Assembly (NCBI GenBank): GCA_031270605.1
Contig: JAISXG010000068.1
Coordinates: 1-38,023, forward strand
DNA from: Oscillospiraceae bacterium
GTDB taxonomy: Bacteria; Bacillota; Clostridia; Oscillospirales; Acutalibacteraceae
Direction: 5' to 3'
Length of the DNA stretch: 38,023 bases
The notes below the pieces were generated by a model, which worked only from the letters and a program-made list of their open reading frames with translations, searched no databases and was not told the DNA's origin. A program made the position numbers and the translations under genes. Each line of letters starts with the position of its first letter. Position 1 is the stretch's first letter. Shown in pieces: positions 32,017-38,023 of this stretch.

Positions 32017-34485
32017 TCAATTGGTTCTTTCGGGGTTGATGTCTGCGACCGCAGTCACCTTTGCAAAGGCACGTTCCTTTCCGAAAGCGACGAGCAGCTT
32101 TTTCATAAACTCCCGAAAACGGGAGGTATTTTTGCATTTGATGATCAGGCGGTAGCGGTATTTGTTGCTCACCTTTGCCACCCGCAGTGGCAGCGGCCCC
32201 AAAACAATGAGCTTTTGGTCGCTGAATTCACCCGAATTCAACTCTTTGAGCGCATCCAAAAACCAGTTTGCCCCTTTTTTGACCGTTCCCTCATCCTCGC
32301 CCACAAACACCACCATACACATGTCGCAAAACGGCGGATAAATCATGCCGCGGCGCAGGTTGATCTCCATGTTATAAAACGAGCGGTAGTCCTGCCTTGC
32401 AGCAAGGCCGATGATTTCATTTTCGGGAATCAGCGTTTGCAGCACCGCCTTGCCGGCCATATGCCCGCGCCCGCTGCGCCCCACAACCTGGGTGAGCAGC
32501 GCAAAGGTTTTTTCCATGCTCATATAGTCGTCGTTATAAAGCTGCTGGTCGACCGAGATCACGCCCACAAGCGTCACATTCGGAAAGTCCAGCCCCTTTG
32601 CCACCATCTGAGTACCGAGCATGATGTCATACTTCCCGTTCGCAAAGGCGGTGAATTTCTCGTCATACGCATAGCGTGACTGGGTCGTGTCCGCATCCAT
32701 GCGCAAAATCCGCGCCTCGGGGAACAGACCGTGCAACTCCGACTCCACCCGCTGGGTGCCATAGCCCGAATAACGCAGGGTTTCCTCCCCGCATTCGGGG
32801 CAAACCTCCGGCAGGGGCGCCGAGTAACCGCAATAATGACACATCAGGCGGTTGTTCGTCGAGTGATAAATCAGCGAAATGCTGCACGAGGGGCAGGTGA
32901 TCACATGCTTGCAGGCCGTGCAGGCCACAAAAGTATTATGCCCCCGGCGGTTGATCAATAAAATCGACTGCCGTTTATTTTGCAGGTTTTCTTCAATCAA
33001 CTGAAACAAGGTGCTGCTCACGGCGCTGCCGCGGTTCTGTTTTTGGGACATATCCACAACAACAACCTCGGGCAGCTCGGCTTCACCAAAGCGCTCCGGC
33101 AGCTCACACAGATTATAGTTGCCCGCAAGCGCCTGCGCATAGGATGGAATCGAAGGCGTAGCGGATGCCAGCACCAACAGGGCTTTATTATAAGCGCAGC
33201 GAAACCGCGCAACATCCCGCGCGTGGTAGCGGGGAGAATTTTCGGATTTATAAGTATGCTCCTGCTCTTCGTCAAGAATGACAAGCGAGAGCTTTTTAAA
33301 CGGCGCAAACACGGCGCTGCGCGTGCCAACGGCGATTCTCACCTCGCCGGATTTCACACGGCGCCATTCGTCCATGCGCTCACCCACGGAAAGGCCGCTG
33401 TGGAACACCGCCACATTGTTCTGGTAACGCGAATAAAAAATCGAAAGCGTCTGGGGAGTGAGGGCAATCTCGGGCACCATAACGATCACGCCGCCCTCAT
33501 TTTGCAGCGCCTCGTCAATCATTTTGAGATAGACACTGGTTTTGCCGCTGCCCGTCACGCCGAACAGCAGCGAGGGGCGGCCGGTTTTATTATAATATTC
33601 TGTTTTCAAGGAGTCAAAACATTTCTGCTGCGAGGGGGAAAGGGTGATTTCCCGCGAGGGCGCTTCAGCGGCATATTTCAGCGCAGGCGTGCGGAATGCG
33701 GTTTTTTCAAAAATATGCACAATACCTTTCTTCTGCAGCGTAGCCAGCACCGCGGGCGTCACGCCCGCAAGGTAACAGGCCTCTTTCACTTCCGCGCTGC
33801 CCGCGTCGCGCAGCACACGGAGCACAGCCTGCTGTTTTTGCGTAAGCGAGGGCAGCAGGTCGTCAATATTCCCGGCAGGATCCGCAAGCTCCGCCATGCG
33901 TTCCACAGCATCGCTCACCTTTTGCTGCGCGCTTTCACCCGAAAGAATCAGCCCTTTTTCCAGCAAACGAAAAAACACATCATCGCCCTCTTTAAGTGAA
34001 AGCGCTTTTTCAATGCGCTCCCGTTTTACATACACGCCTCGCTTCGCAAGCAAGACGCAAACGGCGCGCTCATCCTCCGGGAGAGCCTGCACAACCGCAG
34101 AGTCACTGTCCGGGCTGATGATATAAGTTTCGGTGACGGTGAGGCACAGCCCGGGCGGCAGCATGGCTTTTGCCGCCTCAAACAGGGTGCAAAAGGTCTT
34201 TTCCTGCAGCCAGAAACAAAGCTCCAGCATCTCTAAATTGAACAGCGGCGCTTTGTCAAGCACCGCCGCTATGGTTTTTAATTTCGCTTTCGGGGCGGAC
34301 GCAATCTCCCTCACGCCAAGCACAAAACCCTGCCGTTTTTTATTGCCGGCGCCAAAGGGCGCCAGCACCCGGCACCCGGGAACAATCGCAGCGGCCAGAG
34401 CCTCGGGAACAAGATAGTCAAACGCCTTGTCAAAGCCGACAGTGGTATGCTCAACGGCGACCTGGGCTACTTTTGCTGTCTGCAC
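32017..34485 (-). CDS. priA: Primosomal protein N', replication-restart helicase
   Basis: 822 residues. N-terminal 3'-DNA-binding domain and winged helix, then helicase lobes: Walker A GVTGSGKTSVYLK and Walker B ILDEEQEHTYK (DEEQ in place of the common DEEH). A zinc-binding insertion has eight cysteines (CTACKHVITCPSC, CHYCG, CPECG), and the helicase motif is VVGRSGRG. PriA reloads the replisome at stalled forks. GTG start with GAGGAG 9 bases upstream. It follows rpoZ directly; coaBC, which often lies between them, is absent. Confidence 0.96.
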   Translation of the reverse strand: MQTAKVAQVAVEHTTVGFDKAFDYLVPEALAAAIVPGCRVLAPFGAGNKKRQGFVLGVREIASAPKAKLKTIAAVLDKAPLFNLEMLELCFWLQEKTFCTLFEAAKAMLPPGLCLTVTETYIISPDSDSAVVQALPEDERAVCVLLAKRGVYVKRERIEKALSLKEGDDVFFRLLEKGLILSGESAQQKVSDAVERMAELADPAGNIDDLLPSLTQKQQAVLRVLRDAGSAEVKEACYLAGVTPAVLATLQKKGIVHIFEKTAFRTPALKYAAEAPSREITLSPSQQKCFDSLKTEYYNKTGRPSLLFGVTGSGKTSVYLKMIDEALQNEGGVIVMVPEIALTPQTLSIFYSRYQNNVAVFHSGLSVGERMDEWRRVKSGEVRIAVGTRSAVFAPFKKLSLVILDEEQEHTYKSENSPRYHARDVARFRCAYNKALLVLASATPSIPSYAQALAGNYNLCELPERFGEAELPEVVVVDMSQKQNRGSAVSSTLFQLIEENLQNKRQSILLINRRGHNTFVACTACKHVITCPSCSISLIYHSTNNRLMCHYCGYSAPLPEVCPECGEETLRYSGYGTQRVESELHGLFPEARILRMDADTTQSRYAYDEKFTAFANGKYDIMLGTQMVAKGLDFPNVTLVGVISVDQQLYNDDYMSMEKTFALLTQVVGRSGRGHMAGKAVLQTLIPENEIIGLAARQDYRSFYNMEINLRRGMIYPPFCDMCMVVFVGEDEGTVKKGANWFLDALKELNSGEFSDQKLIVLGPLPLRVAKVSNKYRYRLIIKCKNTSRFREFMKKLLVAFGKERAFAKVTAVADINPERTN

Positions 34486-34529
34486 CCAAATCAGCTCCTC
34501 TTTTCAGACTCAAAAAACGGCGGGCAAAA

Positions 34530-34742
34530 TCAGGTGTCGCGCACCTCTTCGGATTCAACAATTCTGTATTTATGCTCCAGCAAATCATCCAAAGCAAGGC
34601 TCACGGGCTTATCCTCCATAATCGGCTCTTTTTCTGCGAGAGCCGCATCCACAAGATCTCGCGCACGCTTGGCGGTCGCAGTGACCAACGAAAACCTCGT
34701 TGTGCTGCCGACCAATAACTCTCTCAAATCAGGATTACGCAT
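34530..34742 (-). CDS. rpoZ: RNA polymerase omega subunit
   Basis: 70 residues, the normal length for Firmicutes. [20 protein letters not shown] and TAKRARDLVD are conserved omega motifs. The ATG at 34742 has AAAGGGG upstream and overlaps the gmk end by 8 bases; a longer frame (from 34805) lies inside gmk and is rejected. Stabilises RNA polymerase assembly. Confidence 0.95.
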   Translation of the reverse strand: MRNPDLRELLVGSTTRFSLVTATAKRARDLVDAALAEKEPIMEDKPVSLALDDLLEHKYRIVESEEVRDT

Positions 34743-35331
34743 TCTTCCGTCCCCTTTCAGATTGCTGCTCTTTTTGTATAATCTCATAAATATGCCGCAC
34801 GGCATCCTCTAAAACATCGTTGATCACCAGATATTTATAGTCGCGGCAACGTTCCATCTCCGTATATGCGATCATCAGGCGTTTTTTGATGCCCTCCTCG
34901 TCCTCCTCAGCACGCCGCCGCAGGCGGGCTTCAAGCACCTCGTGGGACGGGGCAACCAGAAAAATAGAGATCGCTTCGGGATATTTTTTGATGATTTCCG
35001 CCGCGCCGCGCACCTCGATCACCAAAACAGTGATCATTCCCTTTTTGAGCAGCGCGTCCACTTCCGACTTCAGCGTGCCATAGTAATTGTCGCCGTAGCG
35101 CACATATTCCAGAAACGCGTCCTCGTCGATCCTCTTCTCAAACTCTCCGATGCTCAAAAAGTGATAGCTTTTGCCGTCAATTTCGTTCGAACGCGGCTTG
35201 CGCGTGGTTGCCGAAACGGTTGCGGCCACCTTCGGCTCTAATTTCATCAACTCGCTGAGGATGGTGTCTTTGCCTGAGCCGGAAGGGCCAGAGAGCACCA
35301 CAAGCAGACCGCCCGCGGGTTCAGAATTCAT
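34735..35331 (-). CDS. gmk: Guanylate kinase
   Basis: 198 residues. P-loop [10 protein letters not shown] near the N-terminus, the GMP-binding stretch [19 protein letters not shown] and the lid region RLRRRAEED are complete. Converts GMP to GDP. The ATG at 35331 is 9 bases after GAGGAGG, inside the end of remA (11-base overlap), so the two are translationally coupled. Confidence 0.96.
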   Translation of the reverse strand: MNSEPAGGLLVVLSGPSGSGKDTILSELMKLEPKVAATVSATTRKPRSNEIDGKSYHFLSIGEFEKRIDEDAFLEYVRYGDNYYGTLKSEVDALLKKGMITVLVIEVRGAAEIIKKYPEAISIFLVAPSHEVLEARLRRRAEEDEEGIKKRLMIAYTEMERCRDYKYLVINDVLEDAVRHIYEIIQKEQQSERGRKNA

Positions 35332-35599
35332 TGCCTTCGCCCTCCTCAATATCCAGCTCGTCGCTCTCATCGTTCAGGCGGTTGGCTACTGTTTCAGACT
35401 GCAAATAAGACAAAATCACATGGTCGCTGTCTGTGATAATTACCGCGCGTGTGCGCCTGCCCTGCGTGGCGTCAATGAGCGTGCCGCGCTCCTTGCTCTC
35501 TTGAATAATCCGCTTGATCGGCTGCGAATCCGGGTTCAGAATCGCCACAAGCCGTGAAGCGTTGATCATATTGCCAAAACCGATATTCAGCAGTTTCAA
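35321..35599 (-). CDS. remA: RemA family DNA-binding regulator (DUF370)
   Basis: 92 residues. [20 protein letters not shown] and [20 protein letters not shown] are the conserved RemA motifs; an acidic tail ([16 protein letters not shown]) follows. In Bacillus RemA activates biofilm-matrix and osmoprotection genes as a ring-shaped DNA binder; its role in Clostridia is less clear. The start is TTG at 35599, 8 bases after AAAGGGG; an upstream GTG at 35608 is too close to that site. Gene order yicC-remA-gmk-rpoZ is conserved in Firmicutes. Confidence 0.93.
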   Translation of the reverse strand: MKLLNIGFGNMINASRLVAILNPDSQPIKRIIQESKERGTLIDATQGRRTRAVIITDSDHVILSYLQSETVANRLNDESDELDIEEGEGNEF

Positions 35600-35617
35600 A
35601 CGTCCCACCCCTTTGCG

Positions 35618-36502
35618 TTACTCGATGTTCTGCACCTGTTCACGAATTTTTTCGATCTCTGTCTTGACAGCGATCACAGCCTTCGCGATCGCCACGTCAG
35701 ACGCCTTTGAACCGATGGTGTTGATTTCACGGTTCATCTCCTGCACAAGAAAGTCAAGGGTTTTGCCGACCCCGCCGCTGTTTTCCGTCGCCAAAAACTG
35801 GCGCAACTGGTCGATGTGGCTGCGCAGGCGGGTGACCTCCTCCGCCACCGCGATTTTGTCGGCAAAAATAGCCGCCTCGGTCAGCAGACGCTGCTCGTCG
35901 ATCGCGGTGTCCTGCAGCAGATCCTGCAGGCGTGAGAGCAGCTTCTCATTATATTCACGCACCGTTTCAGGCGAGCGGGCTTCAATGAAATCGACCTGCT
36001 TGAGAATCGCTTCTGCGCGGCCGAGAATGTCTTCGCGAAGGCGCAACCCCTCAACCCGGCGCATTTCAACAAAGGCATCCAGCGCAGGAGCCAAAACCGA
36101 AAGCACCGCCTCCCAAACCGCTTCTTCATCCGCAGGGGCTTTGCGCACCTGAAAAATATCGTTCTGACGGGCCAGCAGCGAAACAGAAACGTCATTAGGA
36201 ATAGCATACCGCTGCGCAACCTCATTATACGCCGTAACAAAACCTGAGGCAAGAGAATGGTTGACCTGCACGATCACATCGTCTGTTTCAAGCGCTTCAA
36301 TCTGCACCGAGCATTCTATTTTACCCCTTGAAACCTGTGACTGCACATAACCTTTCAGTTTTTCTTCCAAAAAGCTGTAGTTGCGATAGACCCGCGAAGA
36401 AAACTCAAAATAGCGGTGGTTCACGCTTTTGATTTCAACAGTGATGCCCATGCCGGCTATTTGCGCCTGAGCCCTGCCGTATCCCGTCATGCTCTTTATC
36501 AT
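35618..36502 (-). CDS. yicC: YicC/YloC-family endoribonuclease
   Basis: 294 residues. The N-terminus MIKSMTGYGRAQ, EIKSVNHRYFEFSSR and the C-terminal DUF1732 end (EINTIGSKASDVAIAKAVI) mark the family. YicC proteins act on RNA; an endoribonuclease activity has been reported for family members. The ATG at 36502 has AAAGGA 11 bases upstream; a longer frame (to 36619) runs through three hairpins and is rejected. First gene of the long housekeeping series. Confidence 0.93.
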   Translation of the reverse strand: MIKSMTGYGRAQAQIAGMGITVEIKSVNHRYFEFSSRVYRNYSFLEEKLKGYVQSQVSRGKIECSVQIEALETDDVIVQVNHSLASGFVTAYNEVAQRYAIPNDVSVSLLARQNDIFQVRKAPADEEAVWEAVLSVLAPALDAFVEMRRVEGLRLREDILGRAEAILKQVDFIEARSPETVREYNEKLLSRLQDLLQDTAIDEQRLLTEAAIFADKIAVAEEVTRLRSHIDQLRQFLATENSGGVGKTLDFLVQEMNREINTIGSKASDVAIAKAVIAVKTEIEKIREQVQNIE

Positions 36503-36544
36503 AAAAAGTTCATTCCTTTCACACAGATCGGGGAATTGTGCCGT

Positions 36545-36621
36545 TTTCGGCGAAGCCGAAATCGCGCCCTCGTTTTGGCGCGAAAGGCGCAAAACCCGCG
36601 TGAAAGAGTTATCTTTCACGC
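36545..36621 (-). promoter_or_regulatory. Three successive hairpins in the yicC leader
   Basis: 36545-36561: TTTCGGC-GAA-GCCGAAA. 36572-36595: GTTTTGGCGC-GAAA-GGCGCAAAAC (9 pairs with a bulged G). 36598-36621: GCGTGAAAGA-GTTA-TCTTTCACGC (perfect 10 pairs). They lie in the 5' leader between the promoter and the yicC ribosome binding site, with no T run that would end transcription. No known riboswitch was recognised. Confidence 0.6.
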
Positions 36622-36687
36622 TACACCCTTTTCCATGCCCCTTTAAAAAATGCCGGAGCCATAAAAGAAAATATTAAAAGTCTATAT

Positions 36688-36716
36688 ATTATATATCTTA
36701 CAGGGTTGTTTGTCAA
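36688..36716 (-). promoter_or_regulatory. Near-consensus promoter of the yicC-rsgA series
   Basis: Minus strand: -35 TTGACA (36711-36716), 17-base spacer, -10 TATAAT (36688-36693), both perfect. The leader to yicC is about 180 bases and carries the three hairpins. Confidence 0.88.
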
Positions 36717-36831
36717 GCAAAGCACCCTGCGATATTGGCAATCCGGCACAATAATTTTGCTCTGATTTTTCATAGATTTTCTATTTTTTTAGTCAAGATG
36801 CCCAATGAAAGGGGCAAAAGACAAAAACGCT

Positions 36832-36997
36832 TTAGAGAGTGTCGTCACGGGATGGATTTAGCCGGATTTTAGTGAATTTTTTTGTCCGGCAAGCCAAAAA
36901 TCGATGAAAATCCTTTTGGATTTCGAGATTTTTGGCGCCGCTGGGCGGAAAAAGACGCAAAATCCGTGCAAATAGCTCTCGTGACGACATTCTCTAA
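36832..36997. repeat. MITE-like palindromic element, copy 2
   Basis: About 166 bases, closely similar in the same orientation to 231-393 over the interior (for example GGATTTAGCCGGATTTTAGT and GGCGGAAAAAGACGCAAAAT). Ends: TTAGAGAGTGTCGTCACG (left) and TTAGAGAATGTCGTCACG (right, reverse complement), a nearly perfect terminal inverted repeat, more regular than in copy 1. TA lies at both ends. It starts 8 bases after the rluB stop codon and lies upstream of the yicC promoter. Confidence 0.78.
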
Positions 36998-37004
36998 CAA
37001 AACT

Positions 37005-37745
37005 TCATTCCGCGCGGGCTTGTCCGGCGGCGCGCTTCAAATATTTCACCTCGTCGTCGGTTAAACGGCGCCACTTTCCCGCTTCAAGCATGCCGAGCTT
37101 GAGCGAGCCCACCGCCACGCGCTTGAGTCTTGCGGTTTCCAGCCCCACCTCTTCAAGCATTTTGCGGATCTGGCGGTTTCTGCCCTCAAACAGCACGATT
37201 TCAAGCACCACACGCCCTTCCTCCTGCAGCAGCACCCTGACCTCGGCGGGCATGGTCTTGCGCCCGTCAAGCATCATGCCCTCGGTCAGGCGCGTGAGCT
37301 GCTCGTCGCTGATACCCGGGCGCACCGTAACGCGGTAGGTTTTTGACACATGCTTTGAGGGGTGCGTCATGGCATTGGCAAACTCGCCGTCGTTTGTGAA
37401 GAGCAGCAGCCCTTCCGATTCCCTGTCCAGCCGCCCGACGGGATAAACGCGCGCCTCTGCGTCCGCCACAAGCTCGGCGACGCATCTGCGGCCCCGCTCG
37501 TCGCTCATGGTGGTCACATAGCCCCGTGGCTTGTGCAGCATCAGATACACATACTTCCCCTTTGCCCGCAGCACCTTTTTGCCTTTGACCGAAACAAGGT
37601 CTTTTCTCGGGTCTATTTTGTCGCCGATGGCTGCCGTGCGGCCGTTCACCTTCACGTCGCCCGCGGCGATCAGCTCCTCAGCCTTTCTTCGGGAGGCAAC
37701 GCCCGCGTCCGACAGAAATTTTTGCAACCTGATTTTATTATCCAC
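37005..37745 (-). CDS. rluB: 23S rRNA pseudouridine synthase, RluB/RsuA family
   Basis: 246 residues. An N-terminal S4 RNA-binding domain (RLQKFLSDAGVASRRKAEEL) and a catalytic domain with the motif YPVGRLDRESEGLLLFTNDG carrying the catalytic Asp, then EGRNRQIRKMLEEVG. RluB-type enzymes modify U2605-region uridines of 23S rRNA. The start is GTG at 37745 with AGAGGA 12 bases upstream. In many Firmicutes it follows scpAB, spore-maturation and dacF/dacB genes. Confidence 0.93.
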   Translation of the reverse strand: MDNKIRLQKFLSDAGVASRRKAEELIAAGDVKVNGRTAAIGDKIDPRKDLVSVKGKKVLRAKGKYVYLMLHKPRGYVTTMSDERGRRCVAELVADAEARVYPVGRLDRESEGLLLFTNDGEFANAMTHPSKHVSKTYRVTVRPGISDEQLTRLTEGMMLDGRKTMPAEVRVLLQEEGRVVLEIVLFEGRNRQIRKMLEEVGLETARLKRVAVGSLKLGMLEAGKWRRLTDDEVKYLKRAAGQARAE

Positions 37746-37881
37746 AGTTTTTCACTGTCCTCTCATTTATTATACGAATTCACCATTAAGAAACCTCTAA
37801 AAAATGAAACAAGAAGCTCAAATCCTGCTTCACAGGATTATTTGCGCGGTTTTTTAGTTAGGTTTTTATGAGTGATTCGCA
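37746..37881 (-). other. Gap upstream of rluB with inverted repeats
   Basis: 136 bases. A small hairpin AATCCTG-CTTCA-CAGGATT lies at 37821-37839, nested inside a wider inverted repeat (AAACCT..CTAAAAAA near 37790 and TTTTTTAG..AGGTTT near 37850). It may end transcription of the upstream gene, but no clean stem plus T run is seen. Confidence 0.4.
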
Positions 37882-38023
37882 TTACGGCGTTTCATCCCTG
37901 CCGAATAATTTTTTGAAAAATCCTGATATTTTCTCACCCAAGGACGGCTCTTCGGGCAGCGTAGGCAGCTCTGCCGCCCCGATGTCCTCAGACGCCACCA
38001 ACGGGGCCTCCGCGACCACCTTG
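37882..38023 (-). CDS. C-terminal end of an unidentified protein
   Basis: The last 47 codons of a gene that enters from the right edge: an acidic, Pro- and Ala-rich stretch (KVVAEAPLVASEDIGAAELP), then the amphipathic tail EKISGFFKKLFGRDETP. Such a basic amphipathic end could bind a membrane, as in D-Ala-D-Ala carboxypeptidases (DacF), whose genes often precede rluB. That is a guess from position; no domain is visible in the window. Confidence 0.55.
   Translation of the reverse strand, partial: KVVAEAPLVASEDIGAAELPTLPEEPSLGEKISGFFKKLFGRDETP

Noticed and set aside
1-38023. CRISPR arrays, tRNA or rRNA genes, prophage or transposase genes
   Set aside because: No regularly spaced repeats, cloverleaf signatures, rRNA stretches or transposase/integrase motifs were seen; mobile DNA is limited to short palindromic elements.

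Overview
The window is a stretch of chromosome from an endospore-forming Firmicute, most likely a member of the Clostridia close to Oscillospiraceae/Ruminococcaceae. The sporulation genes spoIVA, sipL and spoVM point to this, as do the strong Shine-Dalgarno sequences, the A+T-rich intergenic promoters of housekeeping type and the gene order. SipL is known mainly from Clostridia. I see no phage, IS transposase, CRISPR array, tRNA or rRNA gene. Mobile DNA is limited to short MITE-like elements.

Region by region. 1-4640 (minus strand): the start of an SPFH/band-7 protein, a DUF1836 regulator, a three-gene polar amino acid ABC transporter with its own promoter, and an RluA-type pseudouridine synthase. 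4906-6543 (plus): a serine hydrolase of the beta-lactamase fold. 6610-7677 (minus): a multi-pass membrane protein I do not recognise. 7806-12404 (plus): galM, then cimA, leuC and leuD, the first steps of isoleucine synthesis through citramalate. The cimA reading frame has no ATG/GTG/TTG at its conserved N-terminus and appears to start at ATA. 12533-14500 (plus): a large secreted, membrane-anchored protein. 14846-18748 (plus): response regulator, sensor kinase and HtrA-type protease, laid out like an envelope-stress circuit.

18854-22635 (minus) is the most striking block. It holds spoIVA, a SPOCS/LysM protein (sipL), a 28-codon spoVM and a 50-codon membrane protein, so three partners of the spore-coat basement layer lie next to one another. 

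23043-36502 (minus) is a long housekeeping series behind a near-consensus promoter: yicC, remA, gmk, rpoZ, priA, def, fmt, a membrane zinc metallopeptidase, rsmB, rlmN, a PP2C phosphatase, a PASTA kinase and rsgA. It closes with a strong terminator. Compared with the Bacillus order, coaBC is missing between rpoZ and priA. 37005-38023 (minus): rluB and the C-terminal end of a further gene.

Two families of palindromic, MITE-like elements were found: a pair at 231-393 and 36832-36997, and a single element at 29499-29662. All three lie directly after a stop codon, and two of them overlap the TAG stop of the preceding gene.
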